In this document: in pieces, positions 1 to 10,107 of the stretch | Layout: every line of letters starts with the position of its first letter | Position numbering within the stretch: the first letter of the stretch is position 1 | Notes under the pieces: model-generated | Seen by the model: only the letters and a program-made list of their open reading frames with translations | Database searches by the model: none | Told to the model about the DNA's origin: nothing | Program-made: the position numbers and the translations under genes | Assembly (NCBI GenBank): GCA_003427395.1 | Contig: BFEA01000083.1 | Span: 1,206,397-1,244,331, forward strand | Direction: 5' to 3' | DNA length: 37,935 nucleotides | Origin: Chara braunii | Lineage: Eukaryota; Streptophyta; Charophyceae; Charales; Characeae

Positions 1-567
1 GAGGGACACAGTAGGGCCTAAAGGCCCAGACTTGGGGGTACAGCAGGCCGAAAGGCCAGACTTTTGGACCAGACCGACGGGCAGGCCCAAACGACATTCT
101 CGTTTTGGGCCTGGCGGCGCTTTTGAGGCTGCCGCCCGCCGATCTGATCTGAACCGTCGATCTTGACGGTTCAGGTCACGGCCTGGCCTCGCAGCATTGA
201 GGCCGGCCTCGGCCCACCGGTACTTAACACCGGTTCAGCCTCATTCTGAGGCATCGAACCACTGGCATGCTGCATCAGCGCCAGTGCGTATCGGTTGAGG
301 CAGAGCGCTATTCTTAGCGCAGGAGCGGAGCAGCAGCAGCAGCGCGAGCTAGCGCAGCAGGAGCGACGAGCAAGGAGCTGGGCAGCAGCCCTCGGCAGTA
401 CGGCGGCCATAGCCGCGACCTGCAGTCGGACTGCAGTCAGTCAGGTACCAGGAGGCGAGGGGGGTTTTCTCCTCCCTCCACGGCTTCCGCTGCATACATG
501 CTCATCCTATATTGGTTGATCTCCTGGTTCTGCCCATACTTGTCGAAGTATTCACAAATATGCAACA
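1..567 (+). repeat. Probable 5' LTR (right part), ending in CA
   Basis: This stretch lies directly before a primer binding site and ends in CAACA at 563-567, with a 4-nt spacer before the site. It is GC-rich at first, with GGCCTAAAGGCC-like and GCAGCAGCAG-like stretches at 315-365, and AT-richer at the end. An LTR is inferred from position only, because no matching downstream LTR is seen. Short open frames in it look accidental. Confidence 0.55.
149..174. repeat. 10-bp perfect hairpin in the presumed LTR
   Basis: CTGAACCGTC at 149-158 is the exact reverse complement of GACGGTTCAG at 165-174, with a 6-nt loop. A related ATCTTGACGGT word recurs at 161-170 and 30822-30832. It could be a promoter or regulatory palindrome of the LTR; its function is unknown. 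Confidence 0.6.
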
Positions 568-571
568 GTCT

Positions 572-583
572 TGGTATCGGAGC
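572..583 (+). other. Primer binding site, tRNA-iMet type
   Basis: TGGTATCGGAGC differs at one base from TGGTATCAGAGC, the usual plant retrotransposon site complementary to the 3' end of initiator tRNA-Met. The changed base (579, A to G) would still allow a G-U pair. It sits 4 nt after the presumed LTR end, which fits minus-strand priming of reverse transcription. Confidence 0.8.
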
Positions 584-1686
584 AGACCAAACGATGGATC
601 TGCTCACCAGGTATCTGATTTAGGAATAGATTGCTCTTCGATCTTCCAAATCAGCTCTGTATTACTATCGAGATTCAAAGTTGCAAATTTTTTTTCTTTT
701 TTGGTATTCTGTGCAATTCGGCATTCCGTTTTAATTCAGTATTCGGACTTTCAATTCGGATTGCTGTTCTAATTCGGTATTCTGTTTAATACGGGTTCCA
801 ATTAGGTATTCTGGTTAATCCGATATTCTGTTTAATTCGGATTTCTGATTCTAATGCGTTATTAGGTTTAAATCAGTATTCTGTTTAATTCGGCAGTCTG
901 ATTTCAATTCGGCATTCCGTTTTTAATCTTGGCATTCTGTTTTAAATCCTGTATTTCGTTTTTCAAAATCAGTATTTCCGTTTTATTTCAGTATTGGACA
1001 TTAGGGTTACGAGAAATTTCGGATTTTGTTCAAATTGGGAAATTCGAATGTTTTGGGAACCGTAAAACCGGAAATTCCGCGGAATCGCGGAAAATTAGGG
1101 TTGGGCTCCGAAATTTTTGCGAAATTCTTTTCTTTCCCTAGTTTGAAAAATTCCGAAAACGGACTTAGGCCTTTAAAAATCGGATTTTGCAGGTCGAAAT
1201 TCCCAAAATTTTACGTTTTTCGAAAATTCGAGTGTTTTTCTTCCTGATTTTTTTCCGAATTTTTTTTTGGCAAACTGTTTGGAATCGTTCCCTCAGAATT
1301 GCAACTTCCGGGTAGTTCACTCATCAACGGTGAACTCCGGACCATAGGAGATCTCAACGGATACCTAATCTTGTCACAATTTAAAATTCGGTAATTATCA
1401 TTATTGCATTTATTGTTTTATTGATTATTAAGCAATATTAATTCGTTATTAATCATTTAATTCAAATTTTATTGATTATTAATTCATTATTATTTCTTAT
1501 TACGAATTTTTAAGTTGTGTTGGGGAAGTTTATCTTTTTCCTATTTTGATTAGGTGTCTAAGTCCATCATTGGGACAGGGACGGTATGCGAATTGTTTGA
1601 TTGTTCTACCCCTGTTCCCACTCTCCCTACCCTCCCCGTAATATGTGACCACCGGGACTTCTAAAGTACCACATCAGTTTGTGCTG
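584..1686 (+). other. Untranslated leader with degenerate ATTCGG/TTCTG repeats
   Basis: About 1.1 kb between primer binding site and gag. From about 700 to 990 it is a degenerate repeat of short T-rich words such as ATTCGGTATTCTGTTTAATT. Around 1000-1260 it is rich in AAATTCC/GGAATTT-like words, and at 1380-1500 in ATTATTAATTC. I see no coding region; the short open frames lack any family feature. A long untranslated leader is normal in plant Ty3/gypsy elements. Confidence 0.6.
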
Positions 1687-3480
1687 ATGTCGACGGAACA
1701 GGACACCGGGGCACTGCCACAACGCAGTGCCAGGCTCGCAGTTCGTACCAGTTCTGTGCTACCTCCACGGCCTAAGTATCAGCAGCAGCGACTCAGCAGG
1801 CGGACGACTCCAGCGGCATCAAGTACAGCTACGGCAGTACCAGGCACCACCGGGGCTCTTCCCGCATGTCCGGTCCAAGGGGCGAGTGAGCCGTTGTCGG
1901 CTTACCTCCAGCGGGTACAGGCATTTACCGATGCGGTAGCTACCGCAAAGGCACAGCAGGAGGCAGCAGAGGCGGAACGTCAGCGGCTGGCCAGTGAGGC
2001 GGCTGGCCAAACTCAGCGGACTGCTGAGGCTGACGCCGTGGTTCGAGATAAGTGGAACGCCATCAGCATGAAGTCCTTGACTCAGAACGAGAGTCACTGG
2101 ACGACACTGCTCCAAGGCATGCTTTTTGTGCCTTCGGATTCACAGGCGGACCCGACACCGGCGGAGGAAGAAAGGAGTAACCTGGCTGACCTGATGCTAA
2201 ACGTGATGCGGGCGGTAATGTGGACCAATACAATGTTAACCGTGCAGATTCACGAGGGCAGACAGCTGTGACAGACTCAGCAGAAAGATGCTGCAGCTTT
2301 AACAGCCGCTGTTTGCGCTGCCGCCAGACATCAGCAACAACAGCAACAGTTGTTGAGCACCACCACCGCACGCGTCAACAGCATCGAGGCGAAGGCCTCA
2401 GCAGCGCCAGGCTGCACGACAGACACGGCGAAACAGCTCGGCGAGCGTATCGACCATGTCGTCAGTTTAATCGGCGAACTAAGTAACTTCACCAGTCCGG
2501 CCACGATCAGCAGCATGGTGGCCACCATCAAGACGGAGATCACCAAGCTGCAGTCACAACCGGCAGCAGCTGCGAAGGTATACAAGATGCCACGTTTCAA
2601 CATCGGCAAGTTCGAGGACTTCAACAAGACCGACGCTTTGACATGGTGGCAAGACTTCCTCACCGAAGCGTCCTACCACAAGGTCCCAGCCGAAGACATG
2701 ATGAAGGCACTATACCTCCAACTCATTAGAGGTGCGCAGGCATGGATGAACCACCTCGCGGTTAACAAGGGAACCACTATCGTCGAGCTACACAAACACC
2801 TCACGTGGGGGGATTTTGAACAGTTGTGGTTCACTCGATTCATGGTCCGCAACGTTGTGAAGGCGGCCATGAACGAGCTCTACACTTGCTCACAGGGAAG
2901 CATGCCAACTCGAGACTGGACGATCAAGTGGCAGAAGATAGTGACCACACCAGGCTTCGATTTGAGTTTCCCGAACCAACGATCTGAGTTCTTCTCGCGA
3001 TCGTGCGCAGGACTGCGAACCGCACTCGGCAACGAGTACGATTATGCCTCGTTCCAGGCTATTCTGGATCGTGCGAACCTGGTCATCCAAATGGACGACA
3101 AGGCCGCAAACGAGAAACAGTCCCAGCCGCACTATGTGGCAAAGCAGGGCTATCAAGGACCGACACATAACAATGCCGTGATTTCTGAAGAATCAGTTGA
3201 TCTCCACGCTGCAGCAGCATCCTCGACTGATGGAGGAACTGCCGCAGCGCTCCCGCCGAAGCGTCCCAAGAGAGTGGGAAAGAAACCGGCGACACAAGCG
3301 ACGACATCGACTGGAACTAGGCAGCAACCATGAACGCTGTTCAATATAACCAAGGAAGTATTTGATCTTCGACAACGGTACGGATATTGCCTTTGGTGCA
3401 ATGGAGTCACTCACTCGACCGCACAATGCCCCGAAAAGGGCAAGGCACGTGTACCCCGTCCAACGAACTCGGAAAACTGA
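1687..3480 (+). pseudogene. gag: gag (capsid/nucleocapsid) of Ty3/gypsy element, broken
   Basis: Gag forms the virus-like particle and binds the element RNA. I take the ATG at 1687 because it opens the frame that later carries the gag domain. The N-terminal third is Ala/Gln/Glu-rich and looks coiled-coil (about 1940-2040). The retrotransposon gag domain follows from about 2585 to 3120 (WWQDFL, AWMNHL, FEQLWFTRF, with aromatic-rich helices). A CX2CX4HX4C zinc knuckle (CLWC..H..C) lies at 3388-3429. The frame is interrupted by TGA at 2269-2271 and again at 3331-3333, just before the zinc knuckle, and ends with TGA at 3478-3480. All three segments are in the same frame, so these are point stops rather than shifts. 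The assignment is secure; the copy is non-functional. Confidence 0.88.
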
Positions 3481-4784
3481 GTTGCACAAGGAGAGAGGCG
3501 ACATCTCTCCTCACTCCGCCGGACCCGGTTGCCTTGCTAGCAATCGATGTCACTATCGGGGAGCATGCGTTAGTCGCTGATTCTTGTGCTACGTACGACG
3601 ATTATGTCCCCCAGCTGGTACCACCATTAGACCAGCCGAGCCACGTGCACTTAGATTGCGTATGCGCAGCCTGTACACCGTCGACAAGTGATCCGGTCAA
3701 CTCGCCACTGATTTCCGAGGACTCGACGGTGTGGTCAAGACTTGAGGAGCTTGACCGGCTCACGAGAGAGGATTTCACTTGGATGCCTCTACCCTCAACC
3801 GGAACCTTGCCAAGGCCGCATTGCAACGCCTTGATGGCAAATCTACGCTCCTATTTGCACACTATAGTACCAGCTCTGTTGACGGACGACGGAGTAGCGG
3901 TTGTCGATCTCCGCTCCTATCTTGCGAAGATTGACCGCGAGTACGCCACCCAAAGGTACGCCGAAACCGACGCTCCTTTGCTCTATATCCGCATTCAAAT
4001 TGGAAAGGCAACCTGTAGTGCCTTGATTGATTGCGGAGCGTCTCTCAACTTTATGAGCCAAGCCTTTATGGCCCGCGCAAACCTTGGCCCGCGCGTTCGA
4101 AGGAAGACGCAACCTACGAAAGTTACACTCGCGGACGGCCTCACGCAAAAGTCAATTGACCGATGAGTTGACGTCGTTCCAGTATACTTTGCGCCACTTG
4201 CGTGCGAGCCGGTGTCTTTTGACATCCTCGACACCAAGTTCGACATGATTCTAGGCATGTCTTGGTTGCGTAGCGCCGATCATCCGGTGAACTTCCACGA
4301 CCGGACCGTTCACATCCGTGATCGGAACGGAGTGTTAGTCCCATGTACGGTCGCGACCCCTCACACTTCGATTGCTTGTCACGTGGTTTCCGTTGCGAGA
4401 ATTCTCAACGCCATAGCTCGGAATGACGTCGAGGAGATGGGCCTTGTATTCTTGCATGCTCTTCCCTCACCGGACGGACCAGCCGCGTTACCGCCGGACC
4501 CACACATTTCTCACCTCTTGGACGAGTATAGAGACGTCTTCGAGGCTCCCACCGGAACGGTTCCGGATCGGCCCACACGTCACGGGATCACTCTCGAGGC
4601 TGGTGCCGTCCCTCCCCGTGGATGTATCTACCGCATGAGCGAAGAGGAACTCGAATTGCTTCGCGCACAACTCGATGACCTTCTCGACAAGGGATGGATG
4701 CACCCTAGTTGTTCGCCTTACGGTGCAAAGATCTACGATAACCGTTATGCATCGATTATCGCAAACTTAACGCACAAACCGTAA
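3387..4784 (+). pseudogene. Retropepsin-like aspartic protease and start of RT, broken
   Basis: The protease cuts the Gag-Pol polyprotein. The active-site segment ALIDCGASLNFMS has its Asp-Cys-Gly triad at 4029-4037; plant Ty3/gypsy proteases carry D-S/T/C-G here. The second conserved block (DMILGMSWL) is at about 4242-4268, followed by a linker and the N-terminal RT approach (LLDKGWMHPSCSPYGA) near 4683-4733. An in-frame TGA at 4164-4166 separates the active-site half from the second half. After about 4735 the frame is lost: roughly a dozen codons of the RT entrance are missing or scrambled before the next block resumes in another frame at 4748. The protease frame also differs from the gag frame. 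Confidence 0.85.
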
Positions 4785-5272
4785 AGAACGTCGGCCCTCT
4801 CCCTCGGATTGATGATCTCCTNGAGCGGTTAGGCGGGGCGACGTACTTCTCGAAGTTGGACTTGAAGTCGAGCTACCACAAGATTGAAATCCAGCCTCAA
4901 GATCAGTACAAAACTGCGTTCAAGACACGGTACGGGCATTTTGAGTGGGTTGTCATGCCATTTGGCCTCACCAATGCCCCCGCGACTTTCCAAGCAGCCA
5001 TGACGACTGAGTTTCGCGACTTGCTCGATCGCAGCGTCCTCATCTACCTTGATGACATCTTGGTTTATAGTAGGACGTTGGACGAGCACATCGTACACCT
5101 TCGCGCTGTTTTGGATCGTTTGCGATTGGCCAAGTACAAAGCGAACCTCGACAAGTGCGAGTTAGCCAAGCAGGAGCTTGAGTACTTGGGACACTATGTT
5201 ACGCCGAAAGGCATTCGTCCCTTAGCGGACAAGATCCAAGCCATCGTGGATTGGCCGGAACCCGTTGCACGA
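4748..5272 (+). pseudogene. Reverse transcriptase domain, Ty3/gypsy
   Basis: RT copies the element RNA into DNA. The frame reads CIDYRKLNAQTVKN from 4748, then the first catalytic block LDLKSSYHKI (about 4859-4888), the FGLTNAPATFQ block (about 4961-4993) and the YLDD active site at 5045-5056, with the thumb-side LGHYVTPKGI near 5188-5217. All three catalytic aspartates appear to be present (LDLK, YLDD). One ambiguous base is at 4822. The frame ends at a shift near 5265-5280, in the DWPEP region before the conserved RSFMGLAGYYQRF block, which reads in another frame. The domain itself is nearly complete, but its polyprotein is broken on both sides. Confidence 0.92.
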
Positions 5273-5985
5273 CGGACGTACGCTCCTTCATGGGTTTGGC
5301 TGGATATTATCAGCGATTCGTCGAGTCATACTTGAAAGTGGTCGCTCCTTTGTCGAGACTTCAGTCCCCGAAGGTGCCNTTCGAGTTCGACGACGCAGCC
5401 CGTGGCGCGTTCACTACGTTGAAGGCAGCGATGCAAGCCGCACCTGCCCTCCGTATATACGACCCCACCCTTCCCACCCAAGTGACTACGGACGCTTTGG
5501 GATACGGTATTGGTGCGGTGTTGGAACAGTGTCACAAGGACGGTTGGCATCCCGTCGAGTACTTCTCCCAAAAGGTGCCTCTCGTCAACACTCTCGACGA
5601 CGCTCGGAAGAAAGAGTTACTCGCGTTCGTCACCGTTCTCAAACGGTGGCGCCACTTTCTTCTCGGTCATCGGCGTTTTAAATGGAATACGGACAACAAT
5701 CCGTTGACCTTTTATAAAACGCAGGGCACGGTCACTAGCACGATCGGTCGATGGATGTATTACATCGACCAGTTCGACTTTGAAGACGATCGAGTTGCGG
5801 ACGCCCTCTCACGACGACCCGATTTTTGTGCCATCGTGACCACGGCATTCGACCTCGATGACGATCTGCAGCCGCATTTCGTCAAAGGCTACAAGTCCGA
5901 TCCGACTTACTTTACGCTTTACGCGGAGCTTTCATCGGATCACCCGCCGGCTAACCACTATCGGATTTCCGACAGGTTCCGTTAG
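5263..5985 (+). pseudogene. RNase H domain of Ty3/gypsy Pol
   Basis: RNase H removes the RNA strand of the RNA/DNA hybrid. The frame opens with RSFMGLAGYYQRF, then carries the three expected acidic sites: TDALGYGIGAVL, KKELLAF and WNTDNNPL. It ends with VADALSRRPDF, the standard RNase H-to-integrase junction in this family. The usual HIPGKxN-like stretch between the FDFE block and VADALSRR is missing a few codons. One ambiguous base lies at 5379. The frame stops at TAG 5983-5985, and the integrase resumes in another frame about 3 nt later, so a small indel lies around 5965-5988. Confidence 0.9.
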
Positions 5986-5987
5986 TT

Positions 5988-6681
5988 GTGCCCCAAGATC
6001 GCATCTTACGGACTTGTCTTCTCAGCGAATTCCACGACGCACGACTTTCGGCACACCTTGGCGTAAACCGCACGTTAGCACGCCTCCGCCAACGTTTTCA
6101 CTTGCCCGACGTCCTTCATGACGTCACGAGGTACATTGAGTCATGTGCAGTTTGCCACCGTAACAAGGGCCGATCTCGAGTCCCCTTCGGCGAACTGAAA
6201 CCGTTATCGATTCCTCGGGCACCGCGCCTCTCCATTGCTATGGACGTGACAGGCCCGTTCACCCGCGATCGCCTCGGCCATGACGACATTCTCATGGTTG
6301 TTGACCGTTTGAGCAAGTATGCTCGCTTTCTTCCGTGCAAGTACCACGTTGCAGCACCTGAGCTCGCACGACTCTTGCACACCGGTTTGATTTATGGCCG
6401 AGTCCGGTACGACAATGAAGTCGAGCTCGACTCGGCACCGGCAGACGGATGGCGAGACGGAGCGAGCACACCAGACCGCTCAGATGATGTTGCGTACGCT
6501 CATCAGTCCCGACCAGAAAGATTGGGTTGACCGACTTTCCGACATTGAGTTCGCCTATAACACTTCGGTGCACCCGGCGATCTGCGTCACACCATTCGAG
6601 CTACATCATGGTGGAGAGAAAGCACGGATCTTCACTGATCTCCTTCTGCCCTCAACCAACTGTCGTGGAGCAACTGTCTGA
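5988..6681 (+). pseudogene. Integrase with internal deletion
   Basis: Integrase inserts the cDNA. The HHCC zinc domain is clear (FHDARLSAHLG ... SCAVCHRNKG, about 6025-6170), as is the start of the DDE core (AMDVTGPF with the first Asp, about 6238-6261, then VVDRLSKYARFLPC). Around 6400-6440 the sequence jumps to the HRQTDGETER block that carries the catalytic Glu. The segment with the second catalytic Asp is absent and the frame changes. The C-terminal part (LIxPDQKDWVDRLSDIEFAYN) continues to about 6620 and then loses similarity. No C-terminal chromodomain is visible. Catalytically dead. Confidence 0.88.
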
Positions 6682-7049
6682 GACCCATATTGGAAAATGT
6701 TGAGATAAGGGGCTCTTGTGGATATTGCCCGCCTTCACTTAGGGTGGGCACGAGGCTTGCTGGGGGCCACAGTCAGAACATATGCATGTTGTCTAAGGGC
6801 CCTCTGAGGACACATTCCCCACAAGGACTCATCAGGAGGCTGAACCCTCGACAATCTGCGGAATCCCCATGTTTGATGGTTTGGGTCATGAACCCTTTGA
6901 CCCTTGTTGAAGGCAGACTGTCCCCAAGCGGAACATAGCAGCGGGCAGCAACCCTGCGGAGCACCAGGAAACACAGTAGAGGCAACACAACTGCACAATG
7001 CCAAAAAGACTGCAAGGAACGACACGGCACGCATGACAAGCAGTGCGGC
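6682..7049. other. No gene seen; 3' flank of the first element
   Basis: This stretch follows the broken integrase. A 23-nt word at 6727-6749 (GCCCGCC, then TTCACTTAGGG, then TGGGC) recurs with two changes at 22497-22519. I find no convincing polypurine tract or LTR start. Confidence 0.5.
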
Positions 7050-7311
7050 AACCACGCAGTGAAGCACAAGGCAACACCAACAAGGCAACCACACAGTAGG
7101 GGACGACAAGGCTAGTGGTTGAGCAGCACGACAACCACGCAGTGGAGCACAAGGTAACACCGACAAGGCAACCGAACTACAACCACGCAATGAAGCACAA
7201 GGCAACACCAGCAAGGCAACCACACGGCAGGGAACGACAAGGCTAGTGGTCGAGCAGCACGACAACCTTGCAGTGGAGCACAAGGCAACACCGGCAAGGC
7301 AACACCGACAA
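7050..7311. repeat. 131-bp direct tandem duplication inside a CAAGGCAAC repeat field
   Basis: AACCACGCAGTGAAGCACAA begins at 7050 and its copy (one base changed) at 7181, giving a 131-bp period. Both copies carry GGCTAGTGGT and GAGCAGCACGACAACC in the same order. The wider field from about 6950 to 7560 is made of degenerate CAAGGCAACACCGACAAGG words. Cys/Leu-rich frames on the minus strand are by-products of this composition. Confidence 0.85.
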
Positions 7312-7560
7312 GGCAACACCGACAAGGCAACACCGACAAGGCAACTGAATTACAAGGCGCGCAAGCAAAGGACACGGAAGACATGACCAGCGGATGAGCA
7401 GCAAGGCAGCAAGGCAGCAAAGCAGCAAAGCGCAAGGCAACACTAGCAACACGGCCACACCACACACCGAACAGAGCAATTTGCAGAGAACCATATGCGA
7501 AGCACGTTGGAGAGGCAGCAAGGCAGCGGCAGAGCCTAGACAAGGCAGTCCACACATCTA

Positions 7561-7829
7561 ACACGGAGCAAAGCGGCACATCACCCACTCACATCACGAT
7601 TGAACACCATCGACTATTGATTCCCACCACCCACTGAGCTAGGGAGTCACTCCAACGAGCATCCGTTATCACCCACAGGCAACACACATCCCGAAGTGAG
7701 CGGCCCCCCTAAGAGTGCAGTAGGCACTCCAAACGAGGAACCACCTGTTTGGCACGACTTAAGGGTGCTCAGTTGGGCACACAACAGAGTAAGAAAGAAT
7801 AAGAGGAAAGACAAACGACAGTAGGAAGA
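7561..7829. other. No gene seen
   Basis: Mixed-composition spacer between two repeat fields. I see no conserved coding, RNA or repeat signature. Confidence 0.4.
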
Positions 7830-7851
7830 CAGACTTACATAAAACATCTGC

Positions 7852-7905
<54 letters not shown>

Positions 7906-8028
7906 TGTGTACTTGTGTGGAAAGACTTACATAAAATTGTGTGTGTGTGTGTGAATTGTGTACTTGTGTGGAAAGACTTACATAAAACTGTGTGTGTGTG
8001 TGTGTGAATTGTGTACTTGTGTGGAAAA
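7830..8028. repeat. Minisatellite of TG runs and a GAATTGTGTACTTGTGTGG unit
   Basis: A 48-nt (TG)n run at 7855-7902 is followed by three copies of GAATTGTGTACTTGTGTGG, starting at 7902, 7953 and 8006. Each copy is separated by AAAGACTTACATAAAA and a shorter TG run. The unit is 51-53 bp and differs mainly in TG number, as expected of slippage. Confidence 0.9.
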
Positions 8029-8763
8029 CAGCCACACCCTAACCATCTGGGTCTCTTAGCAGTATTTTTCGTATGCATTCCCCCGCGCTAGAAAAATCAG
8101 GGGTCCTCTAAAGATATCAAGGCACTTTCATGTGAGTGTTTATTTGCCTAAAGACAAAAAAAAAATCAGGGGGCGCGCTGCGCCAACACCGGGAAAGCAT
8201 GGCCACCCGGGGCAACCTGTTTCCCATGGGCTAATTGTGCAGTGTTTTACGGGGTCCTCTAACCCTTTTATATACTACACGACATATCAGTTGTTTTGCA
8301 TTCATTTTGGGATGTCAGTGCTTTTTGGCCCTGTGCAAACGTGTAGTATTTTTCCTTATGGTACTGTTTTTCATGCAACAATCGATATAGTCTGCGACGT
8401 ATTTGTCCTTCCCCAATTCGTAAGTGCTTGTGGTATTGTCGTGTGTCAATCACTTTGTTTCTTAGGAGTCAAACCACACCTAAAAAAAAAAAAAAAAAAA
8501 AAAAGTGAAGGAAAACGGGTGGGAACTGAATTACATCCCATCGTACATGATGACAAATGAGCCAGCAGTTTGAAGTTTGAACAATTCGCCATGTCTTGAT
8601 TAGTTTCACGAGTTTCTTTTTTTCCTTTCCTTACTCCTGTATGTGTTACTGAATCAGTGCAGTATATTACATATCACATATGTATTGTGCAAGGTGACCA
8701 ATAGTACACACACACACTGTGACATAGAAGGTAGACGCGTGTGCATGCACACACACACACACA
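8029..8763. other. No gene seen; A tract and short CA runs
   Basis: An uninterrupted run of 23 A lies at 8482-8504 and CA runs lie at 8706-8717 and 8748-8763. A plus-strand open frame at 8132-8560 has no recognisable domain and runs through the A tract, so I do not call it a gene. The A tract could be the tail of an old retroposed copy, but no target duplication was identified. Confidence 0.4.
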
Positions 8764-9230
8764 AAGCGGGAACTAATCATACCCTGAGTTCAAATCGATC
8801 CGGGTGATGATGGGTTTACCTGCGCAAGATTCTGAGAATTTGTCTGTGTTCAGAAGTTTGCTTGCATCTCGAACTGTCACATAATATATTTCTGCAGGTC
8901 CTGTATCCAACGCAAAACTCCGTTCAACTTAATGAAGCAGAACCAAAGAGATGCATACGACTCGTAAGAATAATCAGTCACTTTGGTCCAAATTTTTTCG
9001 TCTAGGTAATCAACAACCTTACGGTGATCCTTTGCATTCTGATACCGTGGACCGCTCACATTCCAAGGCTGATGCGGCATCGTATGAATACGGATCACAT
9101 GACTCGTATCGACATCCAGCCTTCCACACTCGTCGTCATTGAAGGCATAAGTCATATGAACTTTCTTCATGACGTCGATAATAAACTTGGTATCCTCCTT
9201 AGTGAGGGACCCTTCTTCCCCACGGAGCAT
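8764..9230 (-). pseudogene. RT N-terminal region, truncated Ty3/gypsy Pol
   Basis: From 9230 to 8877 the minus frame reads a typical approach to RT: VIRIHTMPHQPWNVSGPRY, then SYASLWFCFIK and LRWIQDLQ. After a shift near 8880 another frame continues with VTVRDASKLLNTDKFSES and the first catalytic block RIDLNSGYD at about 8776-8802. Next comes a TAG stop (8773-8775) where family members usually have Gln, and then FPL. After FPL (8764-8772) the sequence becomes a CA/TG microsatellite, so YxDD and everything later is lost. Identification rests on these ordered blocks and is firm. Confidence 0.85.
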
Positions 9231-9605
9231 CTCCTTGACCCTCTAATCTGTCAGCCGACGCGACCCCTTTTCAACCTTTTCTCTCATTGCCCTGATCAAC
9301 TCACGTTCCTTTTTGGAATACACTTTTTTCTCTCGAGTGATCACCACAGGCACCGATTGAGCCTTCTAGCCTCTTTTCTTATACTTTCTTTTCGACCCAA
9401 CACTGAGTCTCCGCCTTATAAAAAAGACCCTTGCCTGGCCAAAGGTTGTGACTCCTTCACATGAGAGTCATTTGCTCGATAAACGAAGTGCATAGATCGG
9501 CACCTCCTTTCTCACTTACACTTCCGTCAAAACTTGGACCAAGCTAGGATCAATCAGAGGGTATGTTGATACAAAATCAATTGTTTACGATATATCAGGC
9601 ATCAA
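9231..9605 (-). pseudogene. Degenerate protease-RT linker of the minus-strand element
   Basis: This interval lies between the protease and the RT entrance. Minus-strand readings next to 9230 keep linker-like, charged residues (RRLTD, RVKEM) broken by stops. No domain of its own is seen. Confidence 0.5.
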
Positions 9606-9652
9606 TCAGAGGGTATGTTGATACAAAATCAATTGTTTATGATATATCAGAC
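9549..9652. repeat. 52-bp tandem duplication
   Basis: ATCAATCAGAGGGTATGTTG begins at 9549 and again at 9601. Over the 52-bp unit I count two differences (9587 C against 9639 T, and 9599 G against 9651 A). The duplication lies inside the dead gypsy remnant, between its protease and RT parts, and is relatively young. Confidence 0.95.
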
Positions 9653-9759
9653 AATGTCCAAGAAAATTTCTGAGGATCATACTCCTCCTCAAATACTTTT
9701 TTTCCCTCCTCAATCTTTTCGATTTCGAAAAGGTATATGACTCGGGACTCAACCTGTTC

Positions 9760-10107
9760 CGCAAATTTTTGGACCCTGTATTCGCACATCTCACCACCTC
9801 GCAGTATCCACAAACTGGGTCGCACAAAGCCACAAACATGGTGTCATTGTGCTTGTTGATTACGAGGCTATCCGTTTGGCACAAAAATGGTCGTCCCAAA
9901 AGCACATTGTACTCCTCCTTTGGCAAAATATGAAAGTATGGTCGAGGTTTGACTTTCCCAATTGTGATCATCGCACCACTAGCTGTGACATAAAATGAAA
10001 TCGAATCGCTTGCTCCAGCTTGAAACCCATAATTGTTACGATTGATCTGCACAACCACCTTAATGATTTGTCTCTCTCATAATGTTCATCTCTACCCCGT
10101 CATCAAC
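9760..10107 (-). pseudogene. Aspartic protease of the minus-strand Ty3/gypsy remnant
   Basis: The active-site region reads ALVDDGVEMNIM, with the triad codons at about 10096-10107. The usual Ser/Thr after the catalytic Asp is replaced by Asp, an unusual and probably damaging change. A stop follows at about 10072 and the frame shifts. The second half (INRNNYGFQAGASDSISFYV ... YNVLLGRPFL) continues from 10058, with the conserved LLGRPF block near 9885-9905. The match to plant retropepsins is good; the copy is broken. Confidence 0.8.

Larger units (their letters stand above)
1..6690 (+). mobile_element. Decayed Ty3/gypsy LTR retrotransposon, 5' part to integrase
   Basis: The order LTR end, primer binding site, gag, protease, RT, RNase H, integrase on one strand is that of Ty3/gypsy elements (Ty1/copia places integrase before RT). 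The recognisable coding parts run from 1687 to 6681 but occupy all three frames in turn, with several in-frame TGA codons and an integrase deletion, so the copy cannot be autonomous. No second copy of the 1-567 sequence is visible downstream, so either the 3' LTR is lost or the element is truncated near 6.69 kb. The left end of the LTR lies at or before the window edge. Confidence 0.9.

Noticed and set aside
6735-7588. Cys/Leu/Val-rich minus-strand protein-like frames
   Set aside because: They are the antisense reading of CAAGGCAAC-type tandem repeats, overlap each other in all frames, and show no domain.
8132-8560. 142-codon plus-strand gene
   Set aside because: It reads through a 23-A tract (poly-Lys) and has no recognisable domain.
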